Position numbers and translations under genes: made by a program
Virus record (IMG/VR): IMGVR_UViG_3300030329_002079
Coordinates: 1-32,606 of that record
Length of the DNA stretch: 32,606 nucleotides
Reading direction: 5' to 3' (one strand)
Source: a virus
In this document: piece after piece, positions 13,350 to 21,155 of the stretch
Numbering within the stretch: the stretch's first letter is position 1
How the letters are laid out: each line of letters begins with the position of its first letter
The notes under the pieces: model-generated
The model's database searches: none
What the model was told of the DNA's origin: nothing
What the model saw: only the letters and a program-made list of their open reading frames with translations

Positions 13350-15299
13350 ATGTCCAATTACACCAAAACCACAGACTTTGAAGCCAAGGATGGTCTGCCT
13401 TCTGGCGACAGCGGGAAGATTATTAAAGGCGCAGAGTTTGAAACTGAGTTCGACAATATCGCAACAGCGATAGCGACCAAATCAGACACTGCTGGCCCCA
13501 CGTTTACTGGAACACTAACCTTTGCGACTATTTCTGACGGTACAATCAATGTAACAGCATTTGTTGATGAAGATAATATGTCTTCAGACAGTGCTACATT
13601 GATTCCAACCCAGCAGTCTGTAAAAGCATATGTTGACTCCCAGGCGGGGGATATGCAATTCATCCTTGAGGATGGGGATGGAACTGAAGTCCAGATAACC
13701 AAAGACAAAGAAGTTAAGTTTGTCGAAGGTGGCGGGATAGATATTGACTGGACTGATACTGACAATGGTACGGATGGAGATCCCTATGATCTTACATTTA
13801 CCATTAATGCAGCCCAGACAGGCATCACTTCCCTATTAGCCACTGATATTAAAATTGGGGAAGATGACCAGACCAAGATTGATTTTGAAACAGCCGATGA
13901 AATTCATTTTTATGCGGCTAATGTTGAACAAGTATATCTTGGCGATAATATTTTTGGCCCTCAGTCAGACAGCGATGTAGATTTAGGGTCAACTAGCGTT
14001 CGTTGGAAAGATGCTTATGTAGATAGCATTACTGTCACAGGCGAGATAGATGGTAATTCGCTAGATATTGAAGGCGATGCCGATATTAATGGAACCCTCG
14101 AAGCAGATGCAATTACTGTTGATGGGACTGCACTCGCTACTTATATCAGGGATACTGTCGGCACTAATATGCTTTCTAGTAATACAGAAAGTGGTATTAC
14201 AGTTACCTATGATACAAGTAACGATAATATTGATTTTGCCATTGACGCTGCACAAACAGGCATTACGTCTTTATTGGCTACCGATATAAAGATTGGTGAA
14301 GACGATCAAACAAAGATTGATTTTGAAGATGCTGACAAGATCAACTTTTATGCTGGTAATGAAAAACAACTCATCCTTGAAGACGGTGCGTTATACCCAG
14401 GCTCAAATAATATTATTGATTTGGGTAAATCTGATAATGAATTCAAACATGCTTTCTTTGATGGAACAGTCACCGCAGATGGTTTCGCAGGGCCATTAAC
14501 AGGTGATGTTACAGGTAATGTTTCAGGAACTGCTGCAACAGTTACAGGCTCCGCGCAATCTAGTATTACATCATTAGGAACGCTGACCACCCTGACGGTT
14601 GATAACGTAATCATCAATGGCACAACGATAGGCCATACTGGTGACACTGACCTAATGACTGTAGCAAGTGGTGTCCTGACAGTAGCGGGTGAAGTCAGCA
14701 TGACCACCCTGGACATTGGTGGAACTAATGTTACTTCCACAGCAGCAGAACTGAATAAGCTAGATGGTGTAGGGACTTTAAAGCAAGCAGGGCTAGAGAC
14801 GATCTATGTTCCTGCCAGTGCGATGTACCCAAATACTACGGCAGGGTGTGCAGAGTTAGCACAGGTTGAACTCTCTAATGGCCCTGAACTCAAGTGCCTA
14901 GACTTTGATGCAAGTTCAGATGAAAACGCGCAGTTTACTGTTTGTTTCCCTAAGAGTTGGAACGAAGGCACTGTAACATTTCAAGCCTTCTGGACGGTCA
15001 CGGGAACAAACACAGGCACAGTAGCGTGGGGATTGTCTGGTGGCAGCATAGCAGATGACGCTTCAATTAATACAGCATTTGGAACTAATGTGGTTGCTAC
15101 GGCAAAAGCATTTTCTGGAACCTCAAACGATATGACTGTTTCGGCTACTAGCGGAGCAGTTACCATAGCTAACGCTGCTGCCGACACAATGACTTATTTC
15201 CAAGTCATGCGGGATGTATCTGCTGATAGCCAAACAGGTGACGCAAGGTTACTTGGCATAAAACTGTACTTCACCACTGATGCTGCTAATGACGCATAA
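13350..15299 (+). CDS. Tail fibre protein
   Basis: A 649-residue receptor-binding-type protein. The N-terminus (MSNYTKTTDFEAKDGLPSGD...GAEFETEFDNIATAIATK) is the virion-attachment part shared by many phage fibres. The body is strand-rich and Asp/Thr/Ser-rich, with repeat-like segments: an 80-residue block beginning AAQTGITSLLATDIKIGEDDQTKIDFE occurs at about residues 153-235 and again at 299-380. A Gly/Thr stretch (GDVTGNVSGTAATVTG) and STAAELNKLDG follow, both typical of fibre shafts. The C-terminus (after 490) is probably the tip domain. It binds the host surface; receptor unknown. It is the first gene after the terminator, so a read-through or its own promoter is needed. Confidence 0.87.
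   Translation: MSNYTKTTDFEAKDGLPSGDSGKIIKGAEFETEFDNIATAIATKSDTAGPTFTGTLTFATISDGTINVTAFVDEDNMSSDSATLIPTQQSVKAYVDSQAGDMQFILEDGDGTEVQITKDKEVKFVEGGGIDIDWTDTDNGTDGDPYDLTFTINAAQTGITSLLATDIKIGEDDQTKIDFETADEIHFYAANVEQVYLGDNIFGPQSDSDVDLGSTSVRWKDAYVDSITVTGEIDGNSLDIEGDADINGTLEADAITVDGTALATYIRDTVGTNMLSSNTESGITVTYDTSNDNIDFAIDAAQTGITSLLATDIKIGEDDQTKIDFEDADKINFYAGNEKQLILEDGALYPGSNNIIDLGKSDNEFKHAFFDGTVTADGFAGPLTGDVTGNVSGTAATVTGSAQSSITSLGTLTTLTVDNVIINGTTIGHTGDTDLMTVASGVLTVAGEVSMTTLDIGGTNVTSTAAELNKLDGVGTLKQAGLETIYVPASAMYPNTTAGCAELAQVELSNGPELKCLDFDASSDENAQFTVCFPKSWNEGTVTFQAFWTVTGTNTGTVAWGLSGGSIADDASINTAFGTNVVATAKAFSGTSNDMTVSATSGAVTIANAAADTMTYFQVMRDVSADSQTGDARLLGIKLYFTTDAANDA
13806..14484 (+). repeat. Internal duplication in the tail fibre gene
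   Basis: Codons 153-235 (13806-14050) and 299-380 (14244-14484) encode similar 80-residue blocks. About 25 residues at the start are identical (AAQTGITSLLATDIKIGE and on), while many third bases differ, so the duplication is old and kept by selection on protein. Confidence 0.8.
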
Positions 15300-15309
15300 G
15301 GTTAGATAG

Positions 15310-17754
15310 ATGTCTTTTAGCGATAGAGTCTTAGGGTTTGGTGCGTTTCCTAATAGGGACACTACCTATGAGATAGACCAGTCCCTGATGTTTAATGGCA
15401 GTAGTTCTTATCTTCATCTAACCCCCAGTGGTGCAGGAGATAGAGATAAGTGGACATTTTCTTGCTGGGTAAAGCGCGGGAACCTATCAATATCTGCGGA
15501 AACAGCTTTATTTGGTGCTTATGATGATGCTAATAATCGGGATGTTTTAAGATTTAAGAGCAGTGATGAGTTAGAACTTCAGGTTTTGTCTGGAGGAACA
15601 AGCTACAACAAAAAAAGCGATGCAAAATACCGTGACCCCTCTGCTTGGTATCATATAGTCGCAGTCTATGACTCTGCAAACGCAACAGCAGATTATAGAA
15701 TAAGGCTGTACGTTAACGGTTCAGAAATAACCAGCTCGACAGGGACTGATCCGGCCTCTGGAACGGATTCAACTATCAACAATTCTGACAAACATTATAT
15801 CGGCGCAAGAAGTTCTGACGGAAATCCTTCTTTGTATTGGGATGGTTATATGGCTGAAGTCCATTTCATTGATGGAAGTGCTTTAACCCCTAGTGCTTTT
15901 GGCGAAACACATGAAGACACGGGGCAGTGGATTCCTAAGAAATATAGCACTGCAAGTGGTGCGTATGACACTAATGGCTTCTACCTCAAGTTCGTGTCGG
16001 GGGCTTTGGGTACTGACAGTTCTGGCGAAGGAAACAACTATACCGCTGTCAGTCTTGATAACGATGATGTTTTCTTAGATTCACCAACCAATAATTTTTC
16101 TGTAGCAAACCCTCTAGCGGGAAGCACAGATATTGATTGGTATCAAGGAAATACAGTTCCATATCAACCAAGCCAAAGTAATTTCGGCGTAACGGTTTCT
16201 ACAATCGCGGTTGAGTCTGGAAAATATTACGCTGAGTTTCGAGTGCGCGGAGACAAAAGCAACGCTCAATATATTGGTGCTGGCACTTATGTTCCTATAG
16301 TGGACAACAGCAATCAAAACGGTAACGGTTCAGGCAATGTTGTTTTATTCCCTCAAAATAGCACTGCTGCAAATAGAGCCATTGTTGTAGATGGTACAGC
16401 GATAACCACTGATTTAACCGCTGGTTCAGAAGGGGATAAGTACGGCGTTGCACTGGATGCCGATAATGCAAAAGTTTATTTTTATCGAAACGGTTCTACA
16501 ATAGGCTCTACGAGTGGCTATTCCATTACTGATGTAGGCACTGGGAAATACCATTTTATTATCGGTGTTAGGGGCACTACGGACTATAGAGGTTATTGGG
16601 AAGCAAACTTTGGTGCAAACTCTTCTTTTGCTGGCAATGAAACAAAACAAAATAATGGGGGAGAAGGCGAAGATTTTTACTACACGCCTCCTACAGATTA
16701 CAAAGCACTGTGTACCGCGAACCTCCCAACCCCAACGATTACAAAAGGTACGGATCATTTTAATACGATTCTGTATACCGGTAATGATACCGACGATAGA
16801 ACTCTAACAGGAGTAGGGTTTCAACCAGACTGGGTATGGATTAAAACAAGAAATGCAACTAACTACCATAATTTATTTGATGCGGTTCGTGGAGTTAGCA
16901 GGGTTTTATATAGCAACAATAATCTCGCTGAAGTAGTCACATCCGACCCTAATAATTCCCTAGTTGCGTTTACAAGCGACGGCTTCACGGTTGATGATTC
17001 GTCGGAATATAATGACTTAAATAGTTCTTCTCATACTTATGTCGCTTGGAACTGGAAAGCCAACGGGTCAGGTTCTGCCGACACAAGTGCTGATATAGAC
17101 GCAACAGTTTCAGCAAATACTGCCGCAGGGTTCTCTATTGTTACGTGGACGGCAAATGGTTCAAATACAGACACTATCCCGCATGGTCTGGGAACTACTC
17201 CAAAGGTTGTTTTATACAAGCAACGGGCAACGGCAGCGAGTAGTTGGTATTGGTGGACAACTGCTGTTGACGGATCTCAAGACTATTTGATTCTAAATAC
17301 TACTGCTGCCAAAGCAGATATAAACACTTCAACGTATGGTTCGCTAACTTCTTCAACCTTTACAAATTTCGGGTATCCAGACACAAATACAATGGTGGCG
17401 TATTGTTTCGCAGAGGTAGATGGGTATTCAAAATTTGGATCGTATGAAGCGAATAATTCTACGGCTGGCCCCTTTATTTTTACGGGTTTCACCCCTGCGT
17501 GGTTAATGATTAAGTATGCCGATGGTGCTGGTGAAAGTTGGTGGATGTATGATAACAAAAGAAATGCTGCTTTTAATCTAAATGATGATGTCTTGTATGC
17601 CAACTTAACTGCCGTTGAATCATCTTCCGGTGGTGTAGATTTTCTTTCAAACGGCTTTAAGCTACGGGCCACTAGCGGCGGTTTAAACAGCGCAAATACC
17701 TATAGTTATATGGTTTTTGGATCCAGTCCATTTAAATATTCCAACGCGAGGTAA
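15310..17754 (+). CDS. LamG/concanavalin-type tail protein
   Basis: An 814-residue protein following the tail fibre. Residues about 27-205 look like a LamG/concanavalin A-like lectin fold (SLMFNGSSSYLHLTP, WTFSCWVKRG, WYHIVAVYD, IRLYVNGSEI, YWDGYMAEVHFIDG). Residues about 290-440 resemble a SPRY-type jelly roll (GKYYAEFRV, YGVALDADNAKVYFYRNGS). The rest (480-810) carries VGFQPDWVWIKTRNATNYHNLFDAVRG and WNWKANG segments, which often occur in phage tail proteins of marine origin. Likely binds glycans on the host surface, as fibre or spike. No catalytic residues were recognised. Confidence 0.8.
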   Translation: MSFSDRVLGFGAFPNRDTTYEIDQSLMFNGSSSYLHLTPSGAGDRDKWTFSCWVKRGNLSISAETALFGAYDDANNRDVLRFKSSDELELQVLSGGTSYNKKSDAKYRDPSAWYHIVAVYDSANATADYRIRLYVNGSEITSSTGTDPASGTDSTINNSDKHYIGARSSDGNPSLYWDGYMAEVHFIDGSALTPSAFGETHEDTGQWIPKKYSTASGAYDTNGFYLKFVSGALGTDSSGEGNNYTAVSLDNDDVFLDSPTNNFSVANPLAGSTDIDWYQGNTVPYQPSQSNFGVTVSTIAVESGKYYAEFRVRGDKSNAQYIGAGTYVPIVDNSNQNGNGSGNVVLFPQNSTAANRAIVVDGTAITTDLTAGSEGDKYGVALDADNAKVYFYRNGSTIGSTSGYSITDVGTGKYHFIIGVRGTTDYRGYWEANFGANSSFAGNETKQNNGGEGEDFYYTPPTDYKALCTANLPTPTITKGTDHFNTILYTGNDTDDRTLTGVGFQPDWVWIKTRNATNYHNLFDAVRGVSRVLYSNNNLAEVVTSDPNNSLVAFTSDGFTVDDSSEYNDLNSSSHTYVAWNWKANGSGSADTSADIDATVSANTAAGFSIVTWTANGSNTDTIPHGLGTTPKVVLYKQRATAASSWYWWTTAVDGSQDYLILNTTAAKADINTSTYGSLTSSTFTNFGYPDTNTMVAYCFAEVDGYSKFGSYEANNSTAGPFIFTGFTPAWLMIKYADGAGESWWMYDNKRNAAFNLNDDVLYANLTAVESSSGGVDFLSNGFKLRATSGGLNSANTYSYMVFGSSPFKYSNAR

Positions 17755-17757
17755 AAA

Positions 17758-18372
17758 ATGTTCGCAATAGTAGAAGACGGGGCAATCGTTAGAACAGCCT
17801 CCACAGTACAAAAATTATTTAATTACTCTGTCCCTGATGGGGCTGGTATTGCCACAATGTCTGAATTCATGTCTCAGATGAATGTTAAAGATGTGGTTAA
17901 TGGAGAAATGAAGGATGGGAGATACTACTATATTACGGCTGGAGACATTGCTTTAGTCGATGGCGTACCAACCCAAGCCTATACCAACACCGCTAAACTC
18001 TTGGCTGATGAAGACGCTAAAGATGATGATGGCAACCAACTGTATGTTCAGGTCTGGGATGCCGATGTTGATAACGGGGAAGGCAGACCCAAAGGCGGGA
18101 TGGTAGACACCAGCGAAAAGCAGATCAATGTTGGCTTAAAAACTACGATGACTGAACAAGTTAAAAGAACTGCCAACTCTTTACTCTCCAACACAGATTG
18201 GATGGTGATCAGAAAAGCTGAAAGAGATGTCGCTATTCCTAGTGCAACAGCTACCTATAGGGCAGCGGTATTAACTGAATGTGCAAGATTAGAAACAGCT
18301 ATAACTAATGCTGCTGATGTAGACGCTCTAGCAGCGGTGATGAATGCTCAAGATTGGCCTAAAGAGCCTTAA
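17758..18372 (+). CDS. Tail fibre assembly chaperone-like protein
   Basis: A 204-residue protein directly behind the LamG tail protein. The C-terminal half (VKRTANSLLSNTDWMVIRKAERDVAIPSATATYRAAVLTECARLETAI) is the 'L..TDW..IR..E....P......R' pattern of phage tail fibre assembly proteins and DUF4376-type domains. The N-terminal half (FAIVEDGAIV, DGRYYYITAGD) is strand-rich. It likely helps fold the fibre or tail protein encoded just upstream, or caps it. AGGTAAAAA precedes the ATG, with three bases between genes. Confidence 0.7.
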   Translation: MFAIVEDGAIVRTASTVQKLFNYSVPDGAGIATMSEFMSQMNVKDVVNGEMKDGRYYYITAGDIALVDGVPTQAYTNTAKLLADEDAKDDDGNQLYVQVWDADVDNGEGRPKGGMVDTSEKQINVGLKTTMTEQVKRTANSLLSNTDWMVIRKAERDVAIPSATATYRAAVLTECARLETAITNAADVDALAAVMNAQDWPKEP

Positions 18373-18394
18373 TTAATTTCACAGGAGAAAAGCT

Positions 18395-18703
18395 ATGGGA
18401 CTTGTCGGAACTGTAAAAAATATATTTGTCAGAGTTTGGGCGTGGCTGGAGCGGTTTGTTGAAGAGGAAGCTGCTTACCAGGCAAAGATAGCAGCAGAAA
18501 AGATAGCTGCTAAAAAGATTTCTGGTGCTAAGAAGAAAGCAAAAGCAGTTATTAAAGAAAAAGAAGAAGTATTACAAGCAGAAGTTAGGGAAAAAATAGA
18601 AGAAGTAAAAGATGATGTAGAGGAAAGCATTGTCTTTGCAAAAGATAAAATTAAAGAAAAGGTTAAAAGTAAGGCTTTTAGTAAACGATTGGATGATGAC
18701 TAA
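18395..18703 (+). CDS. Coiled-coil, Lys/Glu-rich protein
   Basis: A 102-residue protein with an N-terminal hydrophobic/aromatic segment (LVGTVKNIFVRVWAWLERFV), then nearly 60 residues of alternating Lys, Glu, Ala with a heptad look (AAEKIAAKKISGAKKKAKAVIKEKEEVLQAEVREKIEEVKDDVEE). Start has a good site (AGGAGAAAA). It opens the lysis-type cassette, so an inner-membrane-associated accessory is possible, but nothing identifies its job. It overlaps the start of the next gene by 11 bases. Confidence 0.6.
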   Translation: MGLVGTVKNIFVRVWAWLERFVEEEAAYQAKIAAEKIAAKKISGAKKKAKAVIKEKEEVLQAEVREKIEEVKDDVEESIVFAKDKIKEKVKSKAFSKRLDDD

Positions 18704-18875
18704 TCAAGACGCATTGTCCAAAATTGAAGTGCATGAAAAAGAGTGTGCGCTTAGATTTAAGACTATTGAGGAGAGATTAGAAAGAGGTTCTTCGCGTATG
18801 GCAAGGCTGGAGGGTCTAATATGGACGATGTATCCGTTTATTCTAGCCTCTATATACCTATCAAAAGACCTATAG
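18693..18875 (+). CDS. XhlA/holin-accessory-like small membrane protein
   Basis: A 61-residue protein with a charged helix (KIEVHEKECALRFKTIEERLERGSSRMARLEG) followed by one C-terminal hydrophobic segment (LIWTMYPFILASIYL). This layout, helix then a single membrane span, is that of XhlA-like and related phage lysis helpers. The start may be the ATG at 18693 or at 18696. The start of the frame at 18630 is inside the previous gene and rejected. Role inferred from position and shape. Confidence 0.6.
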   Translation: MMTNQDALSKIEVHEKECALRFKTIEERLERGSSRMARLEGLIWTMYPFILASIYLSKDL

Positions 18876-18884
18876 AGGTGAACT

Positions 18885-19349
18885 GTGATAGGAGAAGTCG
18901 CAGCCGTTTTATCTGCGTTAAAAACCCTTAATGACGGCTTAAATACAATTAAAGAGTCAGCAGGGCATGCTGGCAGTCTACAATCGTTAGTAGGAAAGTG
19001 GGGCGAGGCTTCTGAAAAATACAGGGATGTAGAGCGTTCTAAAGCAGGGGCAATGAGCTACAAAGAAGCTCTTGCGATGGAAAGCGCAAAGAGGCAGCTT
19101 GAAAATTTTGATAGGCAGTTTAAGGACATCTGCCTGATACAAGGTCAAGGAGATTTATATACCAGCGTTAAAAACCGCATGGAGGAAAGCAGATTAGCCC
19201 ATGAAAAAGAAGTTGCAAGGATAAAACTTAGAAGAAAAGAAATAAGAAAGATGTTGAACCTTGGAGGTACAGTAGCTTTTGCCTGGGTAGTGTTTATGGG
19301 GTTTGTATGGGCATTTATTTGGATAGTGGAGAATAGGGCTATCGAGTGA
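18885..19349 (+). CDS. Membrane-anchored helical protein
   Basis: A 154-residue protein with helix-rich body (residues 1-120, many Glu/Lys/Ala) and one C-terminal membrane segment (NLGGTVAFAWVVFMGFVWAFIWIV), ending in NRAIE. GAGGTG precedes the GTG start. The topology suggests a cytoplasmic or periplasmic helical domain anchored in the inner membrane. It belongs to the lysis cassette by position and may control holin timing or form a spanin-like part, though classical i-spanins carry their span at the N-terminus. Confidence 0.6.
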   Translation: MIGEVAAVLSALKTLNDGLNTIKESAGHAGSLQSLVGKWGEASEKYRDVERSKAGAMSYKEALAMESAKRQLENFDRQFKDICLIQGQGDLYTSVKNRMEESRLAHEKEVARIKLRRKEIRKMLNLGGTVAFAWVVFMGFVWAFIWIVENRAIE

Positions 19350-19564
19350 TCATGGCATTTTTACTCGTTGTTATTGTCAGCGGGGAAGTGGTGTCAGATG
19401 ATAGGATGCTTTTTAAGTCGATATACCGTTGTAATGAATTTGCTGCGGCTATTGAGGAGGGTCGGGCTAGGCCAGACCACTTAAAAAGACATAGGATGCA
19501 AAGCGGCGTTACTGCTTATTGTATTCCTAAAATGGTTAACCAGAGAACGGAGCTTTTTGAATAA
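19346..19564 (+). CDS. Short protein with N-terminal hydrophobic segment
   Basis: A 72-residue protein starting MIMAFLLVVIVSGEVV and ending NQRTELFE, with two Cys (C29-type and C59-type). The GTG start at 19346 overlaps the previous stop as GTGA; the ATG at 19352 is an alternative. The opening segment is hydrophobic but short (about 11 residues), so either a secretion signal or a surface patch. It lies within the lysis cassette. No family recognised; a similar style of protein (hydrophobic start, two Cys, basic middle) exists at 32246-32473. Confidence 0.55.
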   Translation: MIMAFLLVVIVSGEVVSDDRMLFKSIYRCNEFAAAIEEGRARPDHLKRHRMQSGVTAYCIPKMVNQRTELFE

Positions 19565-19565
19565 C

Positions 19566-19760
19566 ATGAGAATAATACTTTTCCCGATTATCTTGCTTCT
19601 TGCGTCCTGCTCTTCTGTTCCCCTGTGTGGAGAGCGAGAGTACAGCGTAACATTGCCTTCTGGCATACCTTTTGTAGATGGGGCGTTTACCATTACAAAA
19701 AGTTCCGACCATGTAGATTGTGACAGAGATCCAGAGGAAAGAGCATTACCTAATGGTTGA
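19566..19760 (+). CDS. Small lipoprotein, possible o-spanin
   Basis: A 64-residue protein with a typical lipoprotein signal: a hydrophobic stretch (IILFPIILLLASC) ending in the lipobox LASC, with C15 as the lipidated residue. The mature part is about 50 residues. Outer-membrane spanins of Gram-negative phages are short lipoproteins of this kind encoded in the lysis cassette, so o-spanin is a fair guess. An earlier TTG at 19557 has GGAG four bases ahead and would add three residues; ATG is chosen by default. Confidence 0.6.
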   Translation: MRIILFPIILLLASCSSVPLCGEREYSVTLPSGIPFVDGAFTITKSSDHVDCDRDPEERALPNG

Positions 19761-20328
19761 CCACCAAAGACTTAGCAGGATTTGTGGCGAAAGCTACCAG
19801 AAGTCTACCTTTGAAGAGGCTAATATCGAGGTTCTTGTAAAAAAGAATGTATTTGCATTTCGGGGCACTGATGAACCCCTTGACGCTTTAAGGGACATTA
19901 GGATATTCCCTCTATGGACTAGGGAATTAGGTTTCTGCCCTGCTGGATTTCTCAAAGCCAGTAAACGCTTAGTTAATAAAGTAACCAGTATTTGCCTTGA
20001 AAAAGACCTTGACCACAAAAATATTATTCTGACAGGACATTCGCTGGGTGGAGCCGTAGCTATGATCCTGGGTGCTTTGATGACAAGGGATGAAATTCCC
20101 CCTAAACAAATTGTCACCTTTGGTGCGCCCAGATGTGGACGGCTCAAAATATTAGACGGGGTATCAGTGACACAATACAGAAACGGCAAGGATATTGTGC
20201 CGCTGGTTCCCCCTCTAATGCGAAGGCATGACAAGTTGCTGGAATTAGGCCGTCCAGGAGATAGCTGGATAAAGGATCATTACATGGCGAACTATATTAA
20301 AATGAATAAAACGCCGGAGTACCGCTAA
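19753..20328 (+). CDS. Class 3 lipase-like alpha/beta hydrolase
   Basis: A 191-residue lipase_3 (fungal lipase-type) protein. The nucleophile elbow is GHSLGG with S97; D147 (KDIVPLVP) and H176 (DHYM) complete a Ser-Asp-His triad in the usual order. FRGTDEPLDALRDI is the family's 'RGT' strand and oxyanion region. No signal peptide, so it would reach lipid after holin opens the membrane or act on the cytoplasmic face. The ATG at 19753 overlaps the lipoprotein gene; GTG at 19720 is less likely. Placed between the lipoprotein and holin candidate, it could cut membrane lipids during lysis. Substrate unknown. Confidence 0.82.
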   Translation: MVDHQRLSRICGESYQKSTFEEANIEVLVKKNVFAFRGTDEPLDALRDIRIFPLWTRELGFCPAGFLKASKRLVNKVTSICLEKDLDHKNIILTGHSLGGAVAMILGALMTRDEIPPKQIVTFGAPRCGRLKILDGVSVTQYRNGKDIVPLVPPLMRRHDKLLELGRPGDSWIKDHYMANYIKMNKTPEYR

Positions 20329-20672
20329 TGGCAAAAGGCAAGAGGCTGGAAGACAATAGCGAATACGCTATGTACGATGTAGATGGAGATGGTACTGTCT
20401 CTGATGAAGAACTTGCTATGTCTGAGCGTATGCAGAACCTATCTGTGATGCACGAGAAGGCCGATGCCCAGCGGAATATGTGCTGGTTGGCCCTATTAGG
20501 TATGCTTTTATACCCTTCTCTTGTGGTGTTTTGTGACATGCTTGGATTGAATAAGGCTGCAGAGCTACTTGAAGCGATGAGTTCAATTTATTTCGTGTCT
20601 GTCGGCGGTCTTGTCTCCGTATGGTTCGGATCGGTGGCTTACACCAACACCAAGAATGGAGGCTCTAAATGA
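20328..20672 (+). CDS. EF-hand protein with two membrane segments, holin candidate
   Basis: A 114-residue protein with a canonical calcium-binding EF-hand loop, DVDGDGTVSDEE at residues 17-28, in the N-terminal cytoplasmic-type part. Two hydrophobic segments follow (about 51-72, CWLALLGMLLYPSLVVFC, and about 85-105, IYFVSVGGLVSVWFG). The end is basic and polar (AYTNTKNGGSK). This order, just before the lysozyme, is that of a holin. Related EF-hand holin-like proteins occur in marine phages. It overlaps the lysozyme start (ATGA). Confidence 0.7.
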   Translation: MAKGKRLEDNSEYAMYDVDGDGTVSDEELAMSERMQNLSVMHEKADAQRNMCWLALLGMLLYPSLVVFCDMLGLNKAAELLEAMSSIYFVSVGGLVSVWFGSVAYTNTKNGGSK

Positions 20673-21154
20673 CCGTAAACGTAAAACAAGTTTACGAGGA
20701 AATAGCTTCAGACGAAGGCAAAATTTTGCATAAGTATTTATGCTCTGAATCCCACCCGACTGTGGGTATTGGCCATAAAGTGCTTGATACAGACCCAGAG
20801 GCTAACCTCCCTATACATGATGCCTACGGGGAAGTTTCTGAGGATGAATGTATTTCAGAAGAGCGTTGTTTTGAGCTTTTTGAGCAGGATGTTGAGATTG
20901 CTATTAACGGATGTAAATCCATATACAGTAATTGGGATGAATTGCCACAAGAAATGCAGCATATTCTGGTGAATATGTGTTTTCAGCTTGGACAAGGCGG
21001 TTTAAGCAAGTTTAAGAACATGAACGATGGTGTTGAAAAAGAAATGTGGGGCATGGTTTCGTTGGACATGATGGACTCCAGATGGGCGCAGCAGACTCCA
21101 GAACGGGCAAGAAGGCTCAGAGATAGAGTTTTAGAGGTGTCTTCAGGAGAATAA
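20669..21154 (+). CDS. T4-type lysozyme (GH24) endolysin
   Basis: Cleaves peptidoglycan between MurNAc and GlcNAc. The 161-residue protein has the catalytic region DEGKILHKYLCSESHPTVGIGH. E16 and T31 match Glu11 and Thr26 of T4 lysozyme. The residue at the Asp20 position, nine after E16, is C25. In the T4 family the triad is written E-8aa-D/C-5aa-T, so this fits the Cys variant. The C-terminal TPERARRLRDRVLEV is also family-like. There is no signal, so it needs the holin to pass the membrane. GGAGG lies eight bases before ATG. Confidence 0.88.
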   Translation: MTVNVKQVYEEIASDEGKILHKYLCSESHPTVGIGHKVLDTDPEANLPIHDAYGEVSEDECISEERCFELFEQDVEIAINGCKSIYSNWDELPQEMQHILVNMCFQLGQGGLSKFKNMNDGVEKEMWGMVSLDMMDSRWAQQTPERARRLRDRVLEVSSGE

Positions 21155-21155
21155 A

